From positions 55,021 to 119,020 of the forward strand of contig JACRTY010000037.1 of NCBI GenBank assembly GCA_014305025.1: a DNA stretch of 64,000 bases, in the 5' to 3' direction. A program made the translations under genes and the position numbers. The notes below the pieces were generated by a model. That model saw only the letters and a program-made list of their open reading frames with translations. It made no database searches and was not told where the DNA came from. The stretch's first letter is position 1. Each line of letters opens with the position of its first letter. Of the stretch, positions 26,369 through 36,084 are shown one piece after another. The stretch comes from Candidatus Nyctobacter psychrophilus (lineage in GTDB: Bacteria > Vulcanimicrobiota > Vulcanimicrobiia > Vulcanimicrobiales > Vulcanimicrobiaceae).

Positions 26369-26407
26369 ATGGAGACACTATATCACAATCCGATAGATCG
26401 GAGAGCG

Positions 26408-26779
26408 ATGGAGAAGTCCCCGAAAGAGCCGCGGGCGTTCCTGCCCCTGACGGCGGCCATGTATCAGATACTGGTTGCACTGGCGGACGGTGAGCGGCAC
26501 GGCTACGCGATCATGCGGGAAGTGGATGCGCAAACCGTCGGGGTCATCAAACTCGGGCCAGCGACCTTGTATACATCGCTCAAACGGCTGCTCGCGTCCG
26601 GCCTCGTCGAAGAGAACGGAGACCGGCCCGACCCGCGGCTCGATGATGAACGGCGGCGCTACTACCGGCTCTCCGGCCTCGGCCGCCAAGTCGCCATCGC
26701 CGAAACCGACCGCCTCGAAGCACTCGTGACGGCGGCCCGGCGTAAACCGGCGTTCAACGAAGCGTCGGCGTCGCCGTAA
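26408..26779 (+). CDS. PadR family transcriptional regulator
   Basis: A 123-residue winged-helix repressor: LTAAMYQILVALADGERHGYAI, then GPATLYTSLKRLLASGLVEEN and DERRRYYRLSGLGRQVAIAE, the classic PadR N-terminal domain with a short C-terminal dimer helix. GGAGAG lies just before the ATG at 26408. In acidobacteria and related lineages such genes stand directly upstream of ADOP-type ABC permeases, exactly as here, and probably control them. The last base of its stop overlaps the next start. Confidence 0.9.
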   Translation: MEKSPKEPRAFLPLTAAMYQILVALADGERHGYAIMREVDAQTVGVIKLGPATLYTSLKRLLASGLVEENGDRPDPRLDDERRRYYRLSGLGRQVAIAETDRLEALVTAARRKPAFNEASASP

Positions 26780-27021
26780 TGGACGTAATGCCCGACGGTT
26801 TCGCCGGACCCATCCGCCGCGCCGCAGCTTGCTACCGCGTCTTACTGGGCCTGTATCCCAGCGGTTTGCGAGCCGCCTACGGCGAGTTGCTGGTGCAAGC
26901 ATTCCGCGACCGCGCGCGGGACGCGTTTTACGCCGGCGGGTCGCTTGGGCTCGCGGGCTTCTGGCTCGCGATTTTTTCTGACCTCGCGCGACAGTGCCGA
27001 CCGAACACGCCGCGGCATTAG
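26779..27021 (+). CDS. small protein preceding the ADOP permease
   Basis: An 80-residue protein with ACYRVLLGLYPSGLRAAYGELLVQAFRDRARDAF and a C-terminal hydrophobic segment (GLAGFWLAIFSDL). This layout matches the amphipathic N-terminal extension or small partner commonly found before MacB-type permeases in PadR operons; in some relatives it is fused to the permease. The start overlaps the padR stop (TAATG), and its end overlaps the permease frame by 28 bp. Function unknown. Confidence 0.7.
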   Translation: MDVMPDGFAGPIRRAAACYRVLLGLYPSGLRAAYGELLVQAFRDRARDAFYAGGSLGLAGFWLAIFSDLARQCRPNTPRH

Positions 27022-29222
27022 GCAGCGACGTGAAAGTTGCGTTCACCGCGCTTGTTTCGAGTGCGCGGCGCGCGATTGCGTCGGTCGTGATGCTCGGCGT
27101 ACCGATGGCTGCCGCGATCGTTCTGTTCGGAATCGTCGACGGCGTATGGCTTGCGCCGATTCCATTCGCGTCGCCTTCGTCGCTCATGCGCATCGGTGAA
27201 ACGGGTTCGAGCGGCGCCGGCGATCCGCGACTGTCCTACCGCGATTACGCCGCGCTGGCGCGCGATCATCGCGGACTGGCGCTCGTCGGCACGATGGCAC
27301 CCGTTCCGTCGATCGTCGATCGGAGCGGCAATTGGGTTCCGCGTAGGTCGGTCGCAGAGGACGCAGATCTGACCTATTGGCCTTCGCGTATCGCCGTCGA
27401 TGTTCGCGATCCTCGGCATGCGCGCCGCGCTCGGCCGGCTGTTCGATCGCAGCACGCCCGACGTCGCGGTGATCAGCGACCGCTTGTGGCACGCGCGTTT
27501 CCACGGCATGCCCAGCGCCGTCGGCGCGACGATTTCCATCGGCCGAACGCCGCTGCGGATCATCGGCGTGCTATCGCCGCACGCCGGCTTCATCGATCGC
27601 GGAATCGACGTCTTTTTTCCGCTCACCGTCGACGGCGCCATCGGCACGACCCGCAATAGTCAAATTTTTCCGGTGTTCGCTCGCCTGCAACCAGGCGCGT
27701 CACGTGGGGAGTTGGTCGCCGGCTTGCGCGGCGTGGCTTCATCGTCCAGCCGTATGGCTTAACCGTCTCGCCCATCACCCGATTCGCATTGTATCTGGCG
27801 CTGGCGCTGGTGGCTCTCTCGTTGTTTTGCGCGTGCGCTACGGTCGTCGCACGCGGCTTCTCGATGCACGCCGAACCCACACTGACGCGCCGAGCCGCGC
27901 TCCTTGAGGGCGGGACGATCGCGCTCTGCAGCGGCGTGTTCGCATTGGCAGCCGCGGCCCCGCTTGTTCGATCGCTCAACACGATCACGGGCGACATGAT
28001 TCCGCATCTGCGCGACTTTGCAATCGACGCACGGGTGGCGGCGTTCGCGACGCTGCTCATAACGTTGACCGGACTCGCGGTAAGCATCCGCATCGCGACG
28101 GAGCGGCGTTCCCTCAATCGGCGTATCGTCCGTTGGGTGACGACACTCGGTGTCACCGCACAGCTCGGCATTGCTTCGCTGTTGGCGGTCGGCGCAGTCT
28201 TGAGCATTGGGCAGCTACGAGGAGCCGCATCGGAGCGACTCGGCTTCAATCCCGACCACCTGTATGTTGCGACCCTCTTTTTGCCCGGCCGCCGGTACGC
28301 GAGCGACGCGTCGGTCCGGCGGCTGGCGCCGCGACTGACGCGCGATCTTGAAGCCGATGGGATCGTGGACGGCGCAACGGTGGCCACGGGCGTTCCGTTC
28401 AGCGGGGTCCAAATGGAAACGGGCGCAGCACCTGCGGTTCACCGGGCGACACCCGGCTCGACGCCGCTCTACGAACTCGAATCCGTGCTGCCGAACTATT
28501 TCGCCGTCATGCACATTCCGCTGGTCGCGGGACGGACGTTCCGAACTGATGAGGTCGGAAGCACGCGGGCGGTCATCGTAAACAAAGCATTGGCGCAACG
28601 GCTTTTCGGACGCCGTCCGGCGATCGGACATTCGCTGCGTTTGGATTCGGACATTGCGGCCGCGCGGATCGTCGGCATCGTGGGGAACGTCAAACGTGAG
28701 GCAGCGGACGCAGCGCCGCGCCCGGCGATTTACTTGCCGCGCACGCAGCTGCCGGGACCTTTCGTTACCGTGGTCGTGCGTTCCGATGCTTCGGCTAGCA
28801 CCGTCGCCGCCGTTATCCGCCGGCACGTCACGCGCTTGAATCCGCGGCTCAACGTCACGGATGCGCGGTCACTGGCGCGTAACATCGCCAAGAACCGCTC
28901 CCCCCTGCGTTTCGCAATGTGGCTTTTGATCAGCAGCGCCGCGTTTGGGCTCGGGCTTGCTCTGTGTTTGCTGACGGACGGCGTGATGCTCGCCGTTCCC
29001 CGCGGACTCGCGATCCTGGCGGGTGTCGCGAGTGGGGCCGCGCTCGCCGCCGGACTGCGCTCCTTCATGCTGTCGTGGTTTCCCGTGCCGCAGACGAGTC
29101 CTGAACCGATTATCGCAATCGTTAGTCTAGCGCTCGTCGCGATCTTCTTCCTCTGCTCGCACACCGGTGCCCGACGCGCCCGAACCAACTCCGCACGATC
29201 TCGTGAAGCACTGTACGGTTAG
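26994..29222 (+). pseudogene. ADOP/MacB-type ABC permease, broken by two frameshifts
   Basis: Three consecutive frames together give one permease. The first (from 26994) has a transmembrane segment and SYRDYAALARDHRGLALVG. The second (about 27385 onward) has MFAILGMRAALGRLFD, VISDRLWHARFHG and a MacB periplasmic core. The third (about 27730 onward) has FtsX-type membrane segments, then a second periplasmic core (PNYFAVMHIPLVAGRTF, VIVNKALAQRLFGRRPAIG, RIVGIVGNVK) and terminal membrane helices. Breaks fall near 27372-27390 and 27725-27735. The total of about 740 codons is close to full length. Either two sequence errors or an inactivated gene; upstream padR and its promoter are intact. Confidence 0.75.
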
Positions 29223-29338
29223 GCCCTAGGATTCTCACAGCGCCGTAGTTCGGCCCGTCGTTCACGCCCGTAACGTCGACTTTGCCCGGTCTCATCAAAG
29301 ATGAGGCTCCCATTTCTTGCGACCTCGAGGAGCGTCCA

Positions 29339-31558
29339 ATGTCTCGAATTGGTTTGGTTACAATCGTTTCGCTGCTCACCATCGCCGCTGGCCTGAACGT
29401 AAGGCCGACGACGGGCGCAGTGACCGTCGACGGTAATCGTTCTTTCGTCGCTCCGCCGCGGCAAACGAACGTCCCGCGTTTCGAACCGAACGCGATCGCG
29501 GGCTCGCCTTGGGACAAAGCGCTACTCGCAAGCGGGTTCGTGGACTTTACGACGCGGACGCCGGCGCAGCTCGGAACCATAGCGCGCTTCCTCTACGACG
29601 CGACGAACCTCTATATCGCCTTCGAATGCGCGCGCGGCAACGTGCCGCTCAGCGCGGCGCAGACGACGAACAACGTAGGGCTCGGGCTGGATGATGACGT
29701 CGAGTTCGACGTCGATCCGACCGACAACGGCACGCGGACGTATTCGTTCGAAGCCACGCCGCGCGGCGTGCGCTATCAAAGTTCGAGCGAGTCTTCGCGC
29801 TACGATCCGCCGTGGACGGCTATCGCGCGCATTACCCCGACGGCTTGGGACGTTGAAATGATCGTTCCACTGCGGGATCTGCGCGCCGGATCGTCGGCGC
29901 TCCAGACGTGGCGGATCAACTTCGTGCGGCACGTCGCCGCTCGCGCCGAAGACTATACCTGGGCGTACGATCCCGTGCAGAACTCGCTGTCGGATTCGTC
30001 GCACTGGCCTCGTCTCAGCGGCATTGCGATCCCGGTGGCAGCCGCTCGACCGGCGCCGCACGGTGACGTCTACGCGCTCGCGAGCGTCGGCCGCGATCGC
30101 GAGCAGTTTCAAAATCAGTTCGGCGCGTTCGGGCGGCAGACGCCGCGGCTCCTCGGGCTCGACGGAACGTATCCGTTCACGAACACGCTCGCGCTCGTGG
30201 GCACGCTCAATCCCGACTTTTCCAACGTTGAAGTCGATCAACAAGTGATCGCGCCTCAGGAGTTCCGGCGCGCTTACACCGAGTACCGGCCCTTCTTCGC
30301 GCAAGGCGCGAACTTCTTGACGCCAGGTCCCAACGTCGGTGTCAATTCGATTGCCAATACCCCGTTCTACACGCCTTCGATCGGGACGTTCGACCGCGGA
30401 ATCAAACTGGAAGGCACGACCGGGCGCTATGGGCTCGGGGCGCTGGAAGTTCGAGGGCCGGGGCTCGACGACGAGGCCTTCGCTGTCGATCGAACGTCGT
30501 CGGATCGTCGGCTCGAGCTCTTCGCGTCGGGGGTACTGGCGCACCATTCCGATGTCGGGAACGACTCGACGCTCGGCTTCGGAACGAACATCTCCGACCG
30601 CACGCACGCGTCTTCTTTCGGGCTGAACGACCAATTCGAGCGGGGGTCGCTCATCACGGAACCGCGCCTGGCGCACAGCGTGCTGGCAGTGTTGGACTAC
30701 CAGAATCAAGCGACACAGGGAATACTCGCGTACCGCGACATTGGGCCGCAGTACAATCCGATCGACGGATACACGCAACAAAACGATATCCGGGGACCGC
30801 TTGCGGTCTACGTACGCAACGGCGTCGTCAGCGCGGCTCGCAACCCGTTGAAGAGCTATACGATCGTCACCTTCGGAGATCGCTACGTCGATCGATCCGG
30901 CGCGGTGCGTCAGGTGGATGCCTTCGCACAAGGCGGCGTGACATTGAAGAGTCTGCTGTCGGTGAACGTGTCGCAGCAAACCAGCGGCCTACGGCAGTAT
31001 GCCGTCGCCTATCCCGCTTACACCGGCGGCGTGCAAGAGAAGTTCGATCAGACGGGCATTGCGCTCGGATATCGCGACGGGACCGCCTCCCCGACCGACG
31101 TCTCGTATTCGTTCGGCCCGTATGCATCGTTTTGTCTCGGTGCGTCGCCGCAAGCCTTGTTTTGTCCGGCGGACGGCTCGGCGGGATTCGTGCCTTCGTA
31201 CGTCACCCAGTTCTCCACGTCGGCGTCGCGGCGGCTCGGCCGCTTTTACAGCCTCGCGGGCGAGATCGATTCGACGTCGGAACAACCATACCGCGGGGTA
31301 CGCGACGGACAGTGGTTACGCCGGCTTGCTCTCACGCGCTCGCTCGGAAGCGATGCCAGTTTGTCGCTCGGCCTGCGCACGATTTCCGGTACCGGCGGAT
31401 TCGGCGTGCCGGGCACCAACTTTGCCGCCGCCTTTCACGTCAAGTTCCGCGACAGCAGCCAGCTCTACTTCGAATACGGCACGCCAGCCGGCACGGCGAG
31501 TCTCAATCGCGCGATTCTCAAATACGAACTGCACCTTGGTGGGGGGATCGGCACCTAA
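29339..31558 (+). CDS. DUF5916 outer-membrane-type protein with N-terminal CBM9-like domain
   Basis: 739 residues from an ATG at 29339 preceded by GAGGAG. Residues 1-26 are a signal peptide. Residues 45-220 form a CBM9-like beta-sandwich (SPWDKALLASGFVDFTTR, FLYDATNLYIAFECA, DDDVEFDVDPTDNGTRTYSF). The remainder matches DUF5916 (NVEVDQQVIAPQEFRRAYTEYRPFFAQGANF), a family predicted to be a C-terminal outer-membrane beta-barrel; the last residues KYELHLGGGIGT fit a closing strand. Substrate unknown. The 3' end (31501-31558) is duplicated 25.7 kb away, marking the left edge of a probable island. Confidence 0.82.
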   Translation: MSRIGLVTIVSLLTIAAGLNVRPTTGAVTVDGNRSFVAPPRQTNVPRFEPNAIAGSPWDKALLASGFVDFTTRTPAQLGTIARFLYDATNLYIAFECARGNVPLSAAQTTNNVGLGLDDDVEFDVDPTDNGTRTYSFEATPRGVRYQSSSESSRYDPPWTAIARITPTAWDVEMIVPLRDLRAGSSALQTWRINFVRHVAARAEDYTWAYDPVQNSLSDSSHWPRLSGIAIPVAAARPAPHGDVYALASVGRDREQFQNQFGAFGRQTPRLLGLDGTYPFTNTLALVGTLNPDFSNVEVDQQVIAPQEFRRAYTEYRPFFAQGANFLTPGPNVGVNSIANTPFYTPSIGTFDRGIKLEGTTGRYGLGALEVRGPGLDDEAFAVDRTSSDRRLELFASGVLAHHSDVGNDSTLGFGTNISDRTHASSFGLNDQFERGSLITEPRLAHSVLAVLDYQNQATQGILAYRDIGPQYNPIDGYTQQNDIRGPLAVYVRNGVVSAARNPLKSYTIVTFGDRYVDRSGAVRQVDAFAQGGVTLKSLLSVNVSQQTSGLRQYAVAYPAYTGGVQEKFDQTGIALGYRDGTASPTDVSYSFGPYASFCLGASPQALFCPADGSAGFVPSYVTQFSTSASRRLGRFYSLAGEIDSTSEQPYRGVRDGQWLRRLALTRSLGSDASLSLGLRTISGTGGFGVPGTNFAAAFHVKFRDSSQLYFEYGTPAGTASLNRAILKYELHLGGGIGT
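31501..31558 (+). repeat. left copy of 58-bp direct repeat (3' end of DUF5916 gene), candidate attL
   Basis: The last 19 codons and stop of the DUF5916 gene. It matches 57263-57320 at 53 of 58 positions; the differences are GAA/GAG, GGG/GGA, GGC/GGA, ACC/ACG and TAA/TGA, so the encoded residues are unchanged. Its role as an attachment site is inferred. Confidence 0.7.
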
Positions 31559-31620
31559 GGGCGTGTAGCGGCGCGTTTTGGATACGGTCGCGCTAACTTC
31601 AGTTGCGTCAGAACATACTG

Positions 31621-34600
31621 GCTCCGATGGGGCCGCGAGTTTTTGCTCGCGGACTTCTTCGCAGCGGGATAACCCGAACATGGGGCATCTTCGCTTCAAT
31701 GGGGCCGCGAGTTTTTGCTCGCGGAATTTCGAAGAAGTCTCCAGTGACTGAACCGCCATTGTCCGGCTTCAATGGGGCCGCGAGTTTTTGCTCGCGGAAT
31801 TCTTGGTCGGTGGCTGTGACGACGGCTGTCGGGTTGGCTTCAATGGGGCCGCGAGTTTTTGCTCGCGGAATTAGTATCCGCGAGAGTACCGGCGCGTCCA
31901 CGTCACCGCTTCAATGGGGCCGCGAGTTTTTGCTCGCGGAATCGGCTATTTCGTGCCGGAGACAGAGGCCAAGTTCAAGGCTTCAATGGGGCCGCGAGTT
32001 TTTGCTCGCGGAATGCGTTCAAGGCGGACGTCGCCCGGTGCCCATTCCTGGCTTCAATGGGGCCGCGAGTTTTTGCTCGCGGAATGACTATCAGGCGATG
32101 TACGCAGCGCATCCCGATTACATGCTTCAATGGGGCCGCGAGTTTTTGCTCGCGGAATGTGGTCGGCACAAGATGCGATTGCGATTCGCAACGGGCTTCA
32201 ATGGGGCCGCGAGTTTTTGCTCGCGGAATGGCATTCCTTGACCTCGTCCTTCCCGGCGAAGACATGCTTCAATGGGGCCGCGAGTTTTTGCTCGCGGAAT
32301 GCCGATGGAACACTTTGCAGGACGAGCGCAACCAAGTGGCTTCAATGGGGCCGCGAGTTTTTGCTCGCGGAATGCTACCGCCTCTTCGTCGCGACCTGCA
32401 TCGATGAAGCTTCAATGGGGCCGCGAGTTTTTGCTCGCGGAATGTTCATCAGTACCGAAGCACTTGTATTAGCGGCATTCCGCTTCAATGGGGCCGCGAG
32501 TTTTTGCTCGCGGAATGGAAAACTTCGTCTTCGGGAGCTATCTTTATCACTTGCTTCAATGGGGCCGCGAGTTTTTGCTCGCGGAATGGGGGAATTCGCG
32601 CCTTTCGCTATCGAACTTGAGTGGCTTCAATGGGGCCGCGAGTTTTTGCTCGCGGAATGATTTAAGGCGATGCTCGCGGACTTGCAGCGGGCAAAAGCTT
32701 CAATGGGGCCGCGAGTTTTTGCTCGCGGAATGGCGCCCGTCACGGTATTCCAGACCCAATCGAACGGGCTTCAATGGGGCCGCGAGTTTTTGCTCGCGGA
32801 ATGCAAACCAGAGCGCCGAGGCCGGCGAGCGTGATCGTGCTTCAATGGGGCCGCGAGTTTTTGCTCTCGGAATGGCGAACGCCGGACAAAGCGCCGCTGC
32901 AAGCGCCGTCAGCTTCAATGGGGCCGCGAGTTTTTGCTCGCGGAATGCGCGCTAGGCATCGAAGTCGCCCTCTTCGTCTTCTGGGCTTCAATGGGGCCGC
33001 GAGTTTTTGCTCGCGGAATGGTCAAGCCGCCAAAACCTTGAGCATAGCACGAACTCGCTTCAATGGGGCCGCGAGTTTTTGCTCGCGGAATGCTACGACG
33101 AATTCCTGCTTGGCTACCAGAAACAGATTGCTTCAATGGGGCCGCGAGTTTTTGCTCGCGGAATTTATCGTGAGAGCCGAACAGCCCCCCGATGTACGAT
33201 GCTTCAATGGGGCCGCGAGTTTTTGCTCGCGGAATGGTGTCCAGGTCGCGTGCGGGCTCGCCGGGCTGAGCGCTTCAATGGGGCCGCGAGTTTTTGCTCG
33301 CGGAATGAGCATCGACGATCGGGCGCATGGCCGATTTTACGCTTCAATGGGGCCGCGAGTTTTTGCTCGCGGAATGTCCGATCATGAGGATACGCTTACC
33401 GCGCTTGCCTCGCTTCAATGGGGCCGCGAGTTTTTGCTCGCGGAATGTCTTCAAGACCTTCGACAATACGACGAGCAACAAGCTTCAATGGGGCCGCGAG
33501 TTTTTGCTCGCGGAATGCGCCCAGGTTTTTTCGGGCTATTACTCGCGGGAGGCGTCTGCTTCAATGGGGCCGCGAGTTTTTGCTCGCGGAATGCGCATCG
33601 ACATGGCCGGCACGCCCATCTCGAGCACGCTTCAATGGGGCCGCGAGTTTTTGCTCGCGGAATGTCGAGCGTGCTGATCTCCACGCCGTTGCGGCCTTGG
33701 CTTCAATGGGGCCGCGAGTTTTTGCTCGCGGAATGGTCGGCCGAAGCGTACTACACCTCCACGTACGATCAGACGCTTCAATGGGGCCGCGAGTTTTTGC
33801 TCGCGGAATGGCTACGTTCAACCCATCGGCCGTTGCGAGTTGGCATCGCTTCAATGGGGCCGCGAGTTTTTGCTCGCGGAATGGGTAAGCGCGTCTCCGA
33901 ATAAAGCGAAACCCAAAGGCTTCAATGGGGCCGCGAGTTTTTGCTCGCGGAATGGTGAAATCCTTTGTTCGGGGTATTGACGAAATGTAGGCTTCAATGG
34001 GGCCGCGAGTTTTTGCTCGCGGAATGTAGAGACGCCTTCGACGTATTCTATTTCCTTCAGAAGCTTCAATGGGGCCGCGAGTTTTTGCTCGCGGAATGCC
34101 CGGCCAAAGACCCGATCACGCTCACGCTGCAAATGCTTCAATGGGGCCGCGAGTTTTTGCTCGCGGAATGAGCAGTTTTGCTGCTTTTTCATTTTCTGAA
34201 GGACAATGCTTCAATGGGGCCGCGAGTTTTTGCTCGCGGAATGCCCCGTTCTTCTCGCGCTTCCATAGCAGTAGCCTATCAGCTTCAATGGGGCCGCGAG
34301 TTTTTGCTCGCGGAATGCACGATCACAGCTCTCCCGATGGCGGGGAAGTAGACGCTGCTTCAATGGGGCCGCGAGTTTTTGCTCGCGGAATGCTGAGGCG
34401 TAAAGAGCGGCCGCTTTCGGTTTATCGCTTCAATGGGGCCGCGAGTTTTTGCTCGCGGAATTGCATTTCGCAGCGCAATCCGAGAAAGTGGTTATAATAG
34501 CTTTAATGGGGCCGCGAGTTTTTGCTCGCGGAATGACGGTGTGCGCGGCGTGTTCGGAACTAAGTTGCAACAGCTTCAATGGGGCCGCGAGTTTTTGCTC

Positions 34601-35611
34601 GCGGAATGTACGTGACGATCCGAAGGTACGAACCTCGGAACAGGATGCTTCAATGGGGCCGCGAGTTTTTGCTCGCGGAATGGAGCCGCTCGGGCACAAG
34701 CCATAAGTCGGTAATACCGCTTCAATGGGGCCGCGAGTTTTTGCTCGCGGAATGGTTTCGGGTGTGGTGACGACTCGCTGTGATGCTCGGCTTCAATGGG
34801 GCCGCGAGTTTTTGCTCGCGGAATGGCGATCGCTAAGAACACGGTGTCGCTACCAAGCCCAGCTTCAATGGGGCCGCGAGTTTTTGCTCGCGGAATGCTT
34901 TCAGACTGACGTAAGTGCCGTAGCTGAGGCGATGCTTCAATGGGGCCGCGAGTTTTTGCTCGCGGAATGGTCGTATTCCGGCGTCATGGCAAGTAAGCAC
35001 CGCGCTTCAATGGGGCCGCGAGTTTTTGCTCGCGGAATGACGGAGCAACGTGTCCGCGCGACCTGGGCACGCATCGCTTCAATGGGGCCGCGAGTTTTTG
35101 CTCGCGGAATGGTCCGGATCGGATACGGCTCGAACCAGGGATACTACGCTTCAATGGGGCCGCGAGTTTTTGCTCGCGGAATGTTCCAGGCACCGTCTAG
35201 GAAAATCGCTGCGCGCGTGCTTCAATGGGGCCGCGAGTTTTTGCTCGCGGAATGCATCGGCAGTGTCATCCGGTCACACATCGGGATTGTCGCTTCAATG
35301 GGGCCGCGAGTTTTTGCTCGCGGAATGAACGGACGAGCACTTCTGCGACGCGCTGCATGCCTTCGCTTCAATGGGGCCGCGAGTTTTTGCTCGCGGAATG
35401 CACCGGCCGCGATCGCGGCAGCGTACGACGTATCGCTTCAATGGGGCCGCGAGTTTTTGCTCGCGGAATCCCCCGGTTAGCCAGTGCGTGGCTTGGACCA
35501 CGCAGCTTCAATGGGGCCGCGAGTTTTTGCTCGCGGAATGGTCATCGTTGGCATTGGGCGCCGACTGTGCCGAAGCGCTTCAATGGGGCCGCGAGTTTTT
35601 GCTCGCGGAAT
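31621..35611 (-). CRISPR. CRISPR array, 56 repeats and 55 spacers (type I-G)
   Basis: A 35-bp repeat (plus-strand start GCTTCAATGGGGCCGCGAG, end CTCGCGGAAT; a 36th G follows most copies) recurs about every 72 bp with spacers of about 35-40 bp, all different by eye. The core forms a hairpin CCGCGAG / CTCGCGG. Read on the minus strand the repeat ends in ATTGAAGC, the usual 8-nt crRNA 5' handle, so transcription is to the left from a leader next to cas2. The leftmost repeat (31621-31655) is degenerate (GCTCCGATGG..., ending GGACT), as expected for the leader-distal end. Single-base variants occur at 32839 and 34500. Short plus-strand reading frames across the array are artefacts of the repeat. 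Confidence 0.98.
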
Positions 35612-35784
35612 GGCTTTGCTCGCAAAGCCTTATAGAACGGGGCCGCCGCCTAGGTCTTTCGAGCGCCTAACCTACGGAGTGCTGTATATCGTAGGTTTTA
35701 GCCTAAGGGCGCGCGCAAACCCTTTCGGTGCCTTGGTCGAGTGCCGCTGCGAAGGTGGGGCCGCACCCCGGCGCTCGACCACGT
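35612..35784 (-). promoter_or_regulatory. CRISPR leader
   Basis: 173 bp between cas2 and the leader-proximal repeat. Next to the repeat is a perfect hairpin GGCTTTG-CTCG-CAAAGCC (35612-35629), and further out are arms CCTACG/CGTAGG. It should contain the array promoter and the Cas1-Cas2 anchoring signals; no definite -10/-35 was assigned. Confidence 0.65.
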
Positions 35785-36081
35785 TCAGACAATTACGGCG
35801 CTTCGCTCGGGGGCAATCTGCTGGCGGCCGAACGTTTCCATTGGGGGAATCCAACTCTCCCGATCGGGGACCGTGCCGATATCCAAGATGATGACCCGGT
35901 CCTGCTTGGTATCGATGAGGGCTTGGACGCGCGCCGCAAGTCGAACACGATCTTCACGGCGCAGCGTGCAGGCGAAAACGCTATACTGAAGGGGACGACC
36001 GAACGCTTTAGCCAGCTTGTGCATCGCGCGTAGTCGCTTGGAATCGGAGATGTCGTACGACAGAAGGTACGCGCGAAGCAT
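35785..36081 (-). CDS. cas2: CRISPR-associated endoribonuclease/integration factor Cas2
   Basis: A 98-residue ferredoxin-fold protein. MLRAYLLSYDISDSKRLRAMHKLAKAFG has the conserved Asp after the first strand, followed by GRPLQYSVFACTLRREDRVRLAARVQALID and VIILDIGTVP. Cas2 bridges two Cas1 dimers during spacer integration. It lies 3 bp downstream of cas4-cas1 and directly before the leader. Complete and apparently functional. Confidence 0.96.
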   Translation of the reverse strand: MLRAYLLSYDISDSKRLRAMHKLAKAFGRPLQYSVFACTLRREDRVRLAARVQALIDTKQDRVIILDIGTVPDRESWIPPMETFGRQQIAPERSAVIV

Positions 36082-36084
36082 CGA

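Noticed and set aside
29522..30979. 485-codon minus-strand frame
   Set aside because: Antisense to the DUF5916 gene, compositionally typical of shadow frames.
31603..35670. Many plus- and minus-strand reading frames across the array with recurring MGPRVFARGM, FNGAASFCSRN or LQWGREFLLAE
   Set aside because: They are translations of the CRISPR repeat in three frames; period and spacer variation show this is not a repeat protein.
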